Below are positions 1 to 9,204 of a stretch of 64,000 nucleotides of DNA, piece by piece. The translations under genes were made by a program, and so were the position numbers. Numbering within the stretch: the stretch's first letter is position 1; each line of letters starts with the position of its first letter. The notes below the pieces were generated by a model. It was not told the origin of the DNA, did no database searches, and worked only from the letters and a program-made list of their open reading frames with translations. The DNA is taken from positions 62,001 to 126,000 of the forward strand of contig JACPDY010000093.1 in assembly GCA_016183775.1 (NCBI GenBank), in the 5' to 3' direction. The DNA is from Bacteroidota bacterium (GTDB lineage Bacteria; Bacteroidota; Bacteroidia; JABDFU01).

Positions 1-894
1 GACTATGTTGTTATCCCAGCCATGTTCACTGATGTCAGTTATATTATCAAAAATATGCGTGAAATAAATGACGATATAGAATTTGTAATGGATCTCGACA
101 CCAATTATCACGAGCTGCCGGAGTACCATCCTGATTACAAAAAGTTAAAACCGGAATTGAAAGAAATGATAGTTCGCAATTTATCCCAGGTTGATATTCT
201 CTCTGCTCCCAACAATCAGATATTGAATTTTTATAATGACCTGGTGCAAAAGCATGAGGAGGAATTTCTATTATATTTTGAGCGCTTTCCTAATCTGTTA
301 TCCAACTTTACCTTTGAGGAAATTCCGCAGATCAACCGCAATACAACGGACAAAGTAAGAATTGGTATTATTCTCGATGCAAGCCAGGGAAACGATCTTA
401 AAACGATTGAAAAACCTATTATTTCCCTATTGGAGAAACACAAGCAGAGTATAGAGTTTGTACTATTCGGCTGGTCCCCAAAAATAGCTGAACAGTATAA
501 TGTTTTAAAGGAGCTTAGAATAACATACGAGAAACCAGTTCCATTCTATGATTATCATTTTAAACTAAACAGCTTGGCATTTGATATTGGACTACTTCCT
601 TTTGTAGATAACAGCTATAATACTTCAGGCAAATCGTTTAATCGGTTACTTGATTTTTCTGCCAATATGGTTCCGGTGGTCGCTCCCAATATGCTGCCCC
701 TGAATAAAATTATAAAGGACGGAGAAAATGGTTGTATAGCTTCTTCAGAAGAAGAATGGATAAAGAAAACCGATCAATTGATAACGAACATTCAACTACG
801 CAAGGACATTGGAAACAATGCCTTTAAAACAGTTTGGGAGAACTTCAGTTATACACCAAAAGCAATTGACCGGCTAAGGAATATATTTATATAA
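1..894 (+). CDS. Glycosyltransferase, GT4-like, 5' partial
   Basis: The reading frame is open at the left edge: seven codons precede the first ATG at 22 and continue a sensible protein, so the true start lies outside the window. The visible part has a short N-terminal Rossmann-like stretch with the segment VMDLDTNYHELPEYHP. This resembles the 'D(D/L)D..HeiP..nP' region of family-1 glycosyltransferases attached to large Bacteroidota saccharide proteins. The C-terminal half carries the nucleotide-sugar domain pattern: GIILDAS, FVLFGWSP, FDIGLLPFVDN, SGKSFNRLLDFSANMVPVVAP, DGENGC. It probably transfers a sugar in the cytoplasm during polysaccharide or glycoprotein synthesis; the substrate cannot be read. 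It likely belongs to the host flank rather than the mobile element. Confidence 0.75.
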   Translation, partial: DYVVIPAMFTDVSYIIKNMREINDDIEFVMDLDTNYHELPEYHPDYKKLKPELKEMIVRNLSQVDILSAPNNQILNFYNDLVQKHEEEFLLYFERFPNLLSNFTFEEIPQINRNTTDKVRIGIILDASQGNDLKTIEKPIISLLEKHKQSIEFVLFGWSPKIAEQYNVLKELRITYEKPVPFYDYHFKLNSLAFDIGLLPFVDNSYNTSGKSFNRLLDFSANMVPVVAPNMLPLNKIIKDGENGCIASSEEEWIKKTDQLITNIQLRKDIGNNAFKTVWENFSYTPKAIDRLRNIFI

Positions 895-1000
895 TTAGTG
901 GTGCAATTCATAATAAGAACCTGCATCTTTGGGTGTCAGATGACTTTAAACATCTTTTTCAACTAATTCTGCCAAATCCCTGATTGCTTTGTTTTTCAAA
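895..1000 (-). pseudogene. Decayed winged-helix C-terminus (AlbA/Fic-type)
   Basis: Read on the minus strand, this stretch gives GLKNKAIRDLAELVEKDV, then an in-frame stop, then SHLTPKDAGSYYELHH and a second stop. It aligns with the C-terminus of the neighbouring AlbA_2 protein (RDLSDLVEKQLL ... GAGAFYYL). That is the usual C-terminal winged helix of Schlafen/AlbA_2 and Fic-type regulators. No intact upstream part is visible; the preceding 60 bases hold only a short tandem duplication. I interpret it as the remnant of a second such gene. Confidence 0.4.
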
Positions 1001-1014
1001 CCTTGTCTTTATTG

Positions 1015-1054
1015 TGGCGGTATTATGGCGTTATTGGCGGTATTATGGCGTTAT
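1015..1054. repeat. 20-bp perfect tandem duplication
   Basis: TGGCGGTATTATGGCGTTAT occurs twice head to tail without mismatch (1015-1034 and 1035-1054). It lies in the gap between the glycosyltransferase and the AlbA_2 gene, just beyond the 3' end of the latter. Nothing else was recognised in this gap apart from the decayed winged-helix remnant. Confidence 0.85.
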
Positions 1055-1061
1055 TCAATCT

Positions 1062-2378
1062 TTAGACAAGATAATAGAAAGCTCCTGCTCCCTTTATTCC
1101 CGAACTTTTAAGGAGTTGTTTTTCTACTAAATCGGATAAATCTCTTGATGCTGTTCTTTCAGTAGTTTCATTTAAAGTCTGATATTCTTTGTTAGTTATC
1201 CGTCCTTTCTTCTTCACAAAAAGCACCGCTTTCAATTGCCGGTCATTAAGTCCAAGTTTAATTAATTGATCTTGGTTCAAATTGTCTTTGAAAAGAGTGA
1301 CTAAAAAACCTCCATCTCTCTCAGTCATTTCGGGTTCGGGTAATTCTGCGGCTTTACAGGTGTCTATAATTTTTATAGTTCCACGTCCCCATGCATCAAT
1401 TAAGCCACCTTTAAAGCATACTTCAGCAATTATCGGATTTCGGGGGATAGAGGAATGTGTTTTCTTTAAAGATGCGAGTGTTAACCCATCGGGCAAAGAG
1501 CCTTCGTTCCAAATATTTATTTTATCGCTATACACACGTATTTGTATTGGTGCTCCCATATAATTACGATGCACCAAAGCATTCAAAAGCATTTCACGAA
1601 TAGCAGGGACAGGATATTCTCCCTTCTCAATACGATACATTCCTTCAAACTCAATTGACCTGGTCAAAAACTTATGGTTTAGCTGGTTTAATACAGCTGG
1701 CAATAACGAATTTATATTGCCTTCTTCTGTTTCCTGAAATTTCAAATCAACATTATCATCCCCGAAGCGACCAATTTTTACGAACGTGTTAGGATAAAAC
1801 TTTCCCGGATCCTTCCCGAACAAAATTATTGCAGCTCGTTTCAATTGTCCGTTTTTAGAAAGGCGTAATTTTTCCAATAATTCTTCCGTAGAAAGTCCAT
1901 CATGTTCCGGCAAGCGACCAGATTTTACAGCAGCACCCAGGTATAATTTGATACTGCTCTCGTCAATATCACTTAAGGTTGCATCTGGTTCTATGATATC
2001 ATCCCAGGTCTTTCCTGATTTTTTAAGAAGAAAATCATTGAGTGCTGCTCCAGTTAGTTCCTGCTTGGTGCTTCCACTTCGATAATAATATCTGCCTCTT
2101 AACGAAATAGGAACTGAATACGGATGAGTGATAATTTCGATAAAGTATTTCTGCTTTTCTTCGTGCAGGTTTATATCAACTATTATACCCATTAAGTTTC
2201 TTATTTTGTTGGGTATTTCATCCATTAGGTATTTGTAATCATCAAGCCCAACAATCTTTCCGTCATTATCTTTACCAAGGTATATAACGCCCCCCTGAGC
2301 ATTAGCAAAACCGCAAACCCATTTCAGGTAATCATCGTGCCAACTTTGTTTATATTCTATATTTTGTTGTTCGGGCAT
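1062..2378 (-). CDS. Schlafen AlbA_2 domain / HATPase_c_4 regulator-like protein
   Basis: The 438-residue product has the classic order of this family. An N-terminal Schlafen AlbA_2 domain spans about residues 5-115 (IEYKQSW, FANAQGGVIYLG, YYRSGSTKQEL). A GHKL-like ATP-binding module spans about 245-365 (AIREMLLNALVHRNY, NEGSLPDGLT, GRGTIKIIDTC). A C-terminal winged helix spans about 375-438 (RTASRDLSDLVEKQLL). Family members are called putative transcriptional regulators or RecG-like helicases; a role in defence or mobile-element control has been suggested for some. It is divergent to the virus-like block and precedes its control region. A -7 box lies 29-36 bp upstream of its start. Confidence 0.8.
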   Translation of the reverse strand: MPEQQNIEYKQSWHDDYLKWVCGFANAQGGVIYLGKDNDGKIVGLDDYKYLMDEIPNKIRNLMGIIVDINLHEEKQKYFIEIITHPYSVPISLRGRYYYRSGSTKQELTGAALNDFLLKKSGKTWDDIIEPDATLSDIDESSIKLYLGAAVKSGRLPEHDGLSTEELLEKLRLSKNGQLKRAAIILFGKDPGKFYPNTFVKIGRFGDDNVDLKFQETEEGNINSLLPAVLNQLNHKFLTRSIEFEGMYRIEKGEYPVPAIREMLLNALVHRNYMGAPIQIRVYSDKINIWNEGSLPDGLTLASLKKTHSSIPRNPIIAEVCFKGGLIDAWGRGTIKIIDTCKAAELPEPEMTERDGGFLVTLFKDNLNQDQLIKLGLNDRQLKAVLFVKKKGRITNKEYQTLNETTERTASRDLSDLVEKQLLKSSGIKGAGAFYYLV

Positions 2379-2406
2379 TTTTATTTTTCTTGCATTTTTG
2401 CAGGGG

Positions 2407-2414
2407 CAAATTTA
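2407..2414 (-). promoter_or_regulatory. Bacteroidota -7 box for the AlbA_2 gene
   Basis: On the minus strand the sequence is TAAATTTG, a match to the TAnnTTTG -7 element of Bacteroidota sigma factor. It sits 29 bp upstream of the ATG at 2378. No clear TTG -33 element was seen. Confidence 0.45.
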
Positions 2415-2467
2415 ATAAATAAATAGGGCTGTATTTGAAATCCTACTTGTTTAATAGATAATTAAGT

Positions 2468-2533
2468 GTGAAAAACAATTATATTCCATGAAAAACACTT
2501 ATAAAAAGACGTTACTCGTGAAAATCACCTATA
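2468..2533. repeat. Three 16-bp iteron-like direct repeats
   Basis: GTGAAAAACAATTATA (2468), ATGAAAAACACTTATA (2488) and GTGAAAATCACCTATA (2518) are imperfect copies, same orientation, 20 and 30 bp apart. The spacing is near whole helical turns. They lie in the AT-rich divergent region between the AlbA_2 gene and the virus-like operon. They could be initiator- or repressor-binding iterons. Confidence 0.5.
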
Positions 2534-2639
2534 AATTTCTCTATACTAAAATTAAAAACGTCCATACTAAAAGTTGTAGCATTTTCCAATAACCCTCATT
2601 TTCAAAAAACCTTCCAAATCATTGATAATAATGAATTTG

Positions 2640-2686
2640 ACAAAACTCCCCTTTAAGAGTTTTGCCAAAGTTGTAGTACACTACAA
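2640..2686. promoter_or_regulatory. Two inverted repeats, operator candidates
   Basis: ACAAAACTC...GAGTTTTG encloses a CTTTAAGAG core similar to the downstream array. Right after it, TTGTAGT-AC-ACTACAA (2671-2686) forms a 7+7 bp inverted repeat with a 2-bp centre. No T-run follows, so these look like protein-binding sites rather than terminators. Confidence 0.4.
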
Positions 2687-2740
2687 TTCCCAACCCACAA
2701 TTCCCTTCACATAAAAAATACTTTTATCCATTCAAAAGCC

Positions 2741-3168
2741 CTTAAGACCTTCGTACAAATCTCTTGAAGACAAAAATACACAGGCCGTAAAGAGAAAAAT
2801 TGGAGGGCCTTATAAGAGCCGCAGACAAAAGCCCTATAAGAGTTGCGTAGAAAGTCTTTAAAGAGATTTCTTCCAAGCCCCTTAAGAGCCGGGAACACAA
2901 GTCTTAAGGAGAAAAATACAAATTCCCTTAAGGCTTGCAGACAAAAGCCCTATAAGAGCTGCGTAGAAAGTCTTTAAAGAGATTTCTTCCAAGCCTCTTA
3001 AGAGCCGGGAACAAAAGTCTTAAGGAGAAAAATACAAAGTCCCTTAAGGCCCGCAGACAAAAGTCCTATAAGAGCTGAGTAGCAAGTCCTTTAAAGAGGA
3101 TTCCTTTCAGCCCCTAAGAACCTTCAACGACATTGATCTATAAGAGCTGTAAACAACAGCCCTTAAGG
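2741..3168. repeat. Array of about 19 near-palindromic 8-mers every ~23 bp
   Basis: Cores of the form CTTATAAG, CCTATAAG, CTTTAAAG, CCTTAAG(G) or TCTTAAG recur at about 2741, 2763, 2786, 2809, 2833, 2856, 2880, 2902, 2926, 2949, 2972, 2996, 3018, 3042, 3065, 3089, 3113, 3138 and 3161. Steps are 22-25 bp, close to two helical turns. Five steps make a 116-bp tandem unit, clear between 2821, 2937 and 3053. The array ends 38 bp before the first gene of the virus-like operon. No ORF in it looks real. It is best read as a phased protein-binding array: replication origin, partition site or operator. Confidence 0.8.
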
Positions 3169-3205
3169 AATTTTTTTACGATCACTAAAAGCATTTGTCA
3201 ACAGG

Positions 3206-6200
3206 ATGAGCAAAAAAAATCAGGAAACCTCCGGTGTGCCTCAAAAGGCATCCACTCGTAAATGGGCGGATGAAGTTATTGCCATTGCGGAAAATCCCGG
3301 ACAAGGTGGATTGGAGATTCGCTTTAATGCCGAACCGTCCCCACAACTTCAACCCAAGCTAAGGGTACATGGATTTCGACACAGCAGGACAATGACGATG
3401 TGGTATGGAGATAAATCAACCGAGGCAAAAGAATTTGCCGAACAGGTGAAGATCACTCTGCCCACATCACCGGATGGGCCTGACCTTTTCCTTTCCCCTT
3501 CTTTCAATGCGGTTAAAACCAACATCGAGAAAAAGGAGTTCAGCTTTATTCTCATTACCCTGAAAGATGGAAATCTAAAAAACTTCATTGTTTTTGAGCC
3601 GTCCAAACCGAGAGCAGAAGTGATCGCTATGAACTTCGCCAAGCAGGAGTTCGGAGATCAGTTTCTTGCTCTCGCTGCCAAACCAAAAACACACATTCGG
3701 GAAGCACGAATGCTTTTCGATGAAGGAAAGATCATTGGAGCAAATGAGTTTGTTCCAAGGCAAAAAACAATTCATCCCGAAAGTAAAACGCCAAGAGAAA
3801 GCCCAACACAGACCGACAAAATTCCGGTGAGAGAAATCTCCCTCACAACGAAAGAAAGTAATTCACAACCGCTTTACAAAGAAGGAAAGAAGTACAGCGC
3901 ATGGAGTGGAGCCGATCTGTTCGTGAAGGGATTAATTGGAAAATTCTCTGATGTGTATTATAAAGTTATTTGGCAGAATGGTGAAACTATCGAAGGATCT
4001 GTTGATTTGGAACCGGTGGATTTTTACCAGGGCAAAGAAGAAATTTTATCCAGCCACATTAAAAATTATTTCCAAAATCTTTCAAAAATACAACCGAGCG
4101 TATTGTATTCAAAGAAAGCGATTGAAAAGGCTGCAAGGATTTTAAAAGGGTACGAATTGCAACACGTTCCGCTATATGTTCAACCACTGGCGAAGAAACA
4201 ACCTGAAAAGTTTGATGCGTTTGCGGTACTTAAACAATTCCATGACTGGCTGAAAAAGGATGGTAAGGGATATGAAAAGGTTGAACACGCTACCAAAGAA
4301 GATTTTGATGCATGGCTTGAAGAAGTTAAGCCGGACATGAGTGGAGAAGATCCCGAACGAGTTTGGAACCATCATTTAGCGATGGTAAAAGCCGCAAATA
4401 AACTCCACAATAAAATACATGGAGTTCCTAAGATGCAGCCCTATTCTTCCATATACAACAAGCTATTGAAGATCATCCCCAACCTAATAGAACATTTAAA
4501 GCAAGGAAAGCAAAGTGGTAAATCAGTTGTGGATCCTTCCGGTGGACGAATGGATTTGAATTATGATTTCTTAGGCAAAGACAAAAACGGTAACTATCTC
4601 ATTGCGCTTGCTCACAACTTCGTGCAAAACGGAGATGTAATGGCTGATCCTGATATGCAGATCAGGATTATTCCTGACATGGAAGCTGCCGAAGCGCTCA
4701 CCTTTCAACAAAGTTATGGAGATGTTTACCAAGAAGTGTACAGTGAAAAAGACGGTAAGCAGCTGGTCAATCTAAAACTGAAAAAGGATTTAAACTCCTT
4801 CCTGAATCAATGGCTTACCAACATCATTAACCAGGGACATAAGATTGATTTGTCGAAAGCGGAAAGCGATGAAGAAGAACAGCAAGAGCCACAATCACAA
4901 ACTGCTTTAACCACAGAGTTCAATTTCAGAGCAACAGGCGCAACCGGGGACATTGTTTTCAATCCCTACATCATGGCCAAGTACATTATGAAAACTGATA
5001 AGGCCATACTGTACCATCAATGGGTTGGGCGCTTTGGTGCAGAATCACTAAAGGGCAGAGCATTCAGTAAAGATGAACGGCAATATCTCCGGGAACTTTT
5101 TACTGTGAATGTGCTTAACAATGAAAACAATGAGCGCCATTACAAAGAGATTTACGATCAGACGGAAGAAAAAGAATACGAAGACAAGCCCAATGCTGAA
5201 TATACAAATGAAGTGGAAGAAAAAATTGAACGTGAGCGTAACGGCTGGATTCATACCCGGTCAGAAAAAGTAAGAGCAAAAGAAAAGTTCAAAACACTTG
5301 GAATAACACAACCATTTTCAGCCAAAGAAGCATTTAAAAAAAATGTTCCGGTCATAGACCTTGTTCAGCGCTTTGATGAAGTATCGCAGGAACTCCAGGA
5401 AAAGTACGAGAAACCAATTACCAAAGAGATCCGTGAGATCAACTCAGAGCTGAATAAACTTAAAGCCAGTAAATCCAAAGAATCGGGAAAGAAAAAGAAG
5501 GAACTGAAGGACAAGCTAACCGGGCTGGAGAACAAACTTAAATGGGGAGAATATTTAATCTCAGAGGAGTACACCACCTTCCAGGATGAACTCTTTGATG
5601 AAGTCGTAGCATTTGCAAAAAGCCTGGGATTTGACATGGAGAGCGAACCCACCAGCTACAATGTAACCTACCTCGATAAGGACGGAGAAGTAATTGACAC
5701 CACCGAAATTGATGAGAACAGCGAGGAACTGGCAAGAAGCCTGTACAAAGAGTTTGGGCATGATCCAAAGCAGCTGGATAAGATAGACATTGAACAGCTT
5801 TTGTCCGATATGCCTGACATTAATTCTTTCAGGGATAGTGTTATGGAAGGTTTGCTGGATAACCGGATGATGGAAAATTATTTTAAGGAGCCGGTAAAAA
5901 AAATGGCAGAGGAATTTACCCGTGAGTATTTCAAGGACAAAGACACAAGCATATCTGATACTTCAAGCCAACAGCAGGATGAACCCACCGATGAAGGATA
6001 TGACGGTACAATCCAATTCAACCCGGTTGTGATGGCCAGGTTAATGTATGACGACTTGTATTTGCTGTATATGTTCAATGGAAAATTTCAGCAAGAACTA
6101 TTGCAGGGCAACGAGTTTTCGCAGGAAGAAATGGATACAATCCGGGTGCTTTACACTTCCAATATCCTTGAAGACACTATCAACGAACAGAAGTACAAAG

Positions 6201-8872
6201 AACTTTTTGGGAAGACCACAAAGAAGCAGTACAAAGTCATTCCGCACAGCAGGTATTCATCCATTTATCTTGACATCGTTCGTGAATTGCTTGGTAAAAA
6301 AGCTAATACTTTAAAATCAAACGCAGTTACTACACTTGCTGGCTCACGCAATGAAGCAAAAAGGAATGAACAGTTTGCATTAGCGGATTCCATTCAGAAG
6401 CAAGCAAATGTTCACAACAAAGAGTTGCAACAATCCATCAACGAGGGAAAAATTCCAGCTGAACTAATCAAAGAAGCAAACAAGGAAATCACCTTACGGC
6501 CAATGGGTGTGAAAAATGAGAAGCCTGTTCTATCCAAGCCACAACCCGCTAAGATAACCTCAGAGGTAAAAGGCGGAATAAAAGATATTGTAAACAAGGA
6601 AACACTCATTGCAAACATTATGATTCCTAAAGGTGTCCGGGAACCATTCATTTCAAAGAACATTACGCAAAGGAATTTTAACTCCGATAAGTTCAAAGAC
6701 CTTGAAAAGTTTACTGACGATACTTTATCCAAAGCCACTCCACAACAGTTGTATGAACTCATGCAACTCACGCATCCTTCGGATCATTCCATTGATGTTT
6801 CAAGAGGCACATTGCTGGAAGTATTTGAACAGCGAGGTGAAGAACTTTTTAAAGAATTGGGGTTGCCCACCGATAAAAACTATCCCTATGTAAACGTTTA
6901 CACAGGCTATAAAAGCGTTGATGCACTCTATGAGGTATTGGGGAACAATGAAGACGACTGGTGGGCAGCAGCGGAAAATTACAGGGCTATTGGTGATCCC
7001 CAAAAAGCTATTGAAATTATTGATAAGGAAATGGGCAAGCTGAAAGAAGAAAGTAAAAAAATGCTCAATGATAAAACCGGAAAAGTAAAAGGGAAAAACA
7101 AAACCATCGCTAATAACCTGGATTGGGAAATGAAACAATACAAGCAAGGCAAAGATGTGATATTGAATTTTCTTAATAACAAGAAAGCTGTCCTGAGTGA
7201 AGCACCCAACAAAGGTTTGATCGCTTCATTGGAAACAGCCTACTGGACGAAAGAAGATGAAGAAGACGAAAGCTATCCTGATAAAGTTATTATTGATGGT
7301 ACAGCTTTTCATGCTTCCACTTTGCAGGAACGTTTACTGGAAGAAATAAAAAAATTGCCTTTAGAAAGGCAAGTCGAAATTGCTGACCAGGTAGCTAAAG
7401 AATTTAATACGGTTGCGCTGAATGATTATACCACCGACAACGGCTCTACGATTCGGGACGGTGGATTGAATTTGAAAATGCAGGTTATACAGGAGTATTT
7501 TTTTGATCTCTTTAAAGAAGGCTACACTCGCAAACTGCTACCAACAAAAACACTCCTTGGTTTTTTAGTGGATATCCTCATTGACAAGCAGGAAACCTTA
7601 GTGGACAAACCTGTATCAACAAAGTCCAAGAAAAATAAAGATGCTTCACAAAGTGATCCACTCACAAACGATAGCGGAGTTTATATTGAAGAAACAGCCG
7701 GAAAAAATCTTGAACAGATTGAAATACCCTTTCCAAAAGATGTAAAATTCAGAGCCTCCATTGAAATTGCAAAGACAAGTACCGGAGAGTATAAGTTTGG
7801 AATTAGTGCAGCAAAACTCTTTGGAGATGCTCAGGGAATAAGCTGGGCAGCAAGTATTGACGGACAAAGCTATTCTACAAGGAAGGAAGCCTTTACTCAT
7901 GCCTTCAAATTTATTTATCTGCGGATAGAACTATTGATAGCAACACAGGATAGCATACTCAATAACGAGGAGCAAAAGAAAAAACAACTGGAGAAATCAT
8001 TGAAAGTGCTTAAAGCATTTGGAGAGGAACAGGGAATTGAAATGTCAGAGAACTGGAAATTTATTGAGAAAAAAAAGAAGTCAGCAGCTTCCAGGGAAGA
8101 AAGTACAAAACCTAAAAAACTCTCCCAGTTGGAACTCAACCAGTCCATTGAAGAATACATTGATGAAAAGGATAAGAAAAAAAGTGCTTACAGCGCAATG
8201 GATAAAATTCATATCAGCCAATATACCGGTTCCGGTGGACTGATAAAGCAAGGCGCAAGCGGAAAGGGAATACTCTACGAATACTATACCCCGGACTTAG
8301 TGATTGAAAGAATGTGGGCGCTGGCCTATGATTTTGGATTCAGCACAGGCAGGGTATTAGAACCATCCGTAGGCACAGGACATTTTTTAAAGTATGCACC
8401 AAAGGATGCAGTGATCTATGGATTTGAAACAAACCATTATTCAGCCCGCATCGCACAAATACTTTACCCCAATGCACAAATATTTGAACTGCCATTTGAA
8501 ACCACTTTCTTTTCGGGAAATGTTCACCTGAAGGACGATTTCAATAAAGATCACCCCTTTGACCTGGTGATCGGTAATCCACCCTACGGAGAGTTTTCGG
8601 GTAAGTATGCCGGCATGGGCGAAAAGAAATGGACCGGTGCAACGGAGTACGATCAATACTTTCTCACACGGGGTTTAGACTTGTTAAAACCGGGAGGACT
8701 ATTGGTATTCATTATTCCAAGTAATTTTTTTACCAACGATTCCAAGTACGACAAGCTCAAAGAAAAAATAGTAGCCAAAGCAGATTTACTCGATGCGTAC
8801 CGGCTTCCCGGAAGAACCTTCGATACAACTGACATAGGCACAGACATAGTAGTTTTTAAAAAGAAAATATAA
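3206..8872 (+). CDS. 1888-residue protein with C-terminal N6-adenine DNA methylase
   Basis: The last ~210 residues are an N6-adenine methyltransferase: the SAM-binding segment is LEPSVGTGHF (G1723-T-G) and the catalytic motif is NPPY (1791-1794). Residues about 455-560 (LIALAHNFVQNGDV, MADPDMQIRIIPD, and the following region) resemble the DUF6908 type found on Bacteroidota plasmids and phages. A module near residues 572-640 is repeated near 932-1000 (FNP..MA..., then a YKE box), an internal duplication. Lys/Glu-rich helical segments fill the middle. Giant methylase/helicase pairs of this kind occur on phages and plasmids, where some protect incoming DNA (DarB-like); that role is inferred here. 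ATG at 3206 follows the 23-bp array. The stop is immediately followed by the next gene. Confidence 0.7.
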   Translation: MSKKNQETSGVPQKASTRKWADEVIAIAENPGQGGLEIRFNAEPSPQLQPKLRVHGFRHSRTMTMWYGDKSTEAKEFAEQVKITLPTSPDGPDLFLSPSFNAVKTNIEKKEFSFILITLKDGNLKNFIVFEPSKPRAEVIAMNFAKQEFGDQFLALAAKPKTHIREARMLFDEGKIIGANEFVPRQKTIHPESKTPRESPTQTDKIPVREISLTTKESNSQPLYKEGKKYSAWSGADLFVKGLIGKFSDVYYKVIWQNGETIEGSVDLEPVDFYQGKEEILSSHIKNYFQNLSKIQPSVLYSKKAIEKAARILKGYELQHVPLYVQPLAKKQPEKFDAFAVLKQFHDWLKKDGKGYEKVEHATKEDFDAWLEEVKPDMSGEDPERVWNHHLAMVKAANKLHNKIHGVPKMQPYSSIYNKLLKIIPNLIEHLKQGKQSGKSVVDPSGGRMDLNYDFLGKDKNGNYLIALAHNFVQNGDVMADPDMQIRIIPDMEAAEALTFQQSYGDVYQEVYSEKDGKQLVNLKLKKDLNSFLNQWLTNIINQGHKIDLSKAESDEEEQQEPQSQTALTTEFNFRATGATGDIVFNPYIMAKYIMKTDKAILYHQWVGRFGAESLKGRAFSKDERQYLRELFTVNVLNNENNERHYKEIYDQTEEKEYEDKPNAEYTNEVEEKIERERNGWIHTRSEKVRAKEKFKTLGITQPFSAKEAFKKNVPVIDLVQRFDEVSQELQEKYEKPITKEIREINSELNKLKASKSKESGKKKKELKDKLTGLENKLKWGEYLISEEYTTFQDELFDEVVAFAKSLGFDMESEPTSYNVTYLDKDGEVIDTTEIDENSEELARSLYKEFGHDPKQLDKIDIEQLLSDMPDINSFRDSVMEGLLDNRMMENYFKEPVKKMAEEFTREYFKDKDTSISDTSSQQQDEPTDEGYDGTIQFNPVVMARLMYDDLYLLYMFNGKFQQELLQGNEFSQEEMDTIRVLYTSNILEDTINEQKYKELFGKTTKKQYKVIPHSRYSSIYLDIVRELLGKKANTLKSNAVTTLAGSRNEAKRNEQFALADSIQKQANVHNKELQQSINEGKIPAELIKEANKEITLRPMGVKNEKPVLSKPQPAKITSEVKGGIKDIVNKETLIANIMIPKGVREPFISKNITQRNFNSDKFKDLEKFTDDTLSKATPQQLYELMQLTHPSDHSIDVSRGTLLEVFEQRGEELFKELGLPTDKNYPYVNVYTGYKSVDALYEVLGNNEDDWWAAAENYRAIGDPQKAIEIIDKEMGKLKEESKKMLNDKTGKVKGKNKTIANNLDWEMKQYKQGKDVILNFLNNKKAVLSEAPNKGLIASLETAYWTKEDEEDESYPDKVIIDGTAFHASTLQERLLEEIKKLPLERQVEIADQVAKEFNTVALNDYTTDNGSTIRDGGLNLKMQVIQEYFFDLFKEGYTRKLLPTKTLLGFLVDILIDKQETLVDKPVSTKSKKNKDASQSDPLTNDSGVYIEETAGKNLEQIEIPFPKDVKFRASIEIAKTSTGEYKFGISAAKLFGDAQGISWAASIDGQSYSTRKEAFTHAFKFIYLRIELLIATQDSILNNEEQKKKQLEKSLKVLKAFGEEQGIEMSENWKFIEKKKKSAASREESTKPKKLSQLELNQSIEEYIDEKDKKKSAYSAMDKIHISQYTGSGGLIKQGASGKGILYEYYTPDLVIERMWALAYDFGFSTGRVLEPSVGTGHFLKYAPKDAVIYGFETNHYSARIAQILYPNAQIFELPFETTFFSGNVHLKDDFNKDHPFDLVIGNPPYGEFSGKYAGMGEKKWTGATEYDQYFLTRGLDLLKPGGLLVFIIPSNFFTNDSKYDKLKEKIVAKADLLDAYRLPGRTFDTTDIGTDIVVFKKKI

Positions 8873-9202
8873 ATGATTGCAGCAACGCAAAGAAATATGA
8901 TATCAAAATACCTAATGGGAAGCGGGATACTTTACAATAAAAACAAAACCGATTACAACGAATTAAACTTACAACAAATGGCAAGAAACAGTGAACGAAT
9001 TGAAGAAGTACGCAAACTCATCAACGTAGAACTTGGTGAATGCAATCATGTTCTATGGCCGAAGGTGTGCGAAATGCGAGGCACAACAGAAGGCCAAAGA
9101 AGATTGGAAGATATGATTATCCGCTTGTGCGCTGAAGAAGGTATGGGCATTGGCCCAGCCATCGCTCAAACAGAACAGGAATTGGGACATGAGATTCTTT
9201 AA
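8873..9202 (+). CDS. Hypothetical protein between methylase and helicase
   Basis: A 109-residue protein whose ATG directly follows the methylase stop and which ends two bases before the helicase gene, so it is probably co-transcribed and translationally coupled. It contains a mostly helical sequence with Cys residues (ECNHVLWPKVCEMRG). No family was recognised. Its position in a tight three-gene set suggests it works with the methylase/helicase pair. Confidence 0.65.
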   Translation: MIAATQRNMISKYLMGSGILYNKNKTDYNELNLQQMARNSERIEEVRKLINVELGECNHVLWPKVCEMRGTTEGQRRLEDMIIRLCAEEGMGIGPAIAQTEQELGHEIL

Positions 9203-9204
9203 GG

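Noticed and set aside
2707-2898. 63-residue minus-strand ORF in the array
   Set aside because: It is made of the repeated 8-mer/116-bp units and has no protein-like features.
2741-3168. CRISPR array
   Set aside because: The recurring units are 8-bp cores with ~15-bp gaps and the gaps themselves repeat every 116 bp; CRISPR repeats are 24-40 bp with unique spacers.
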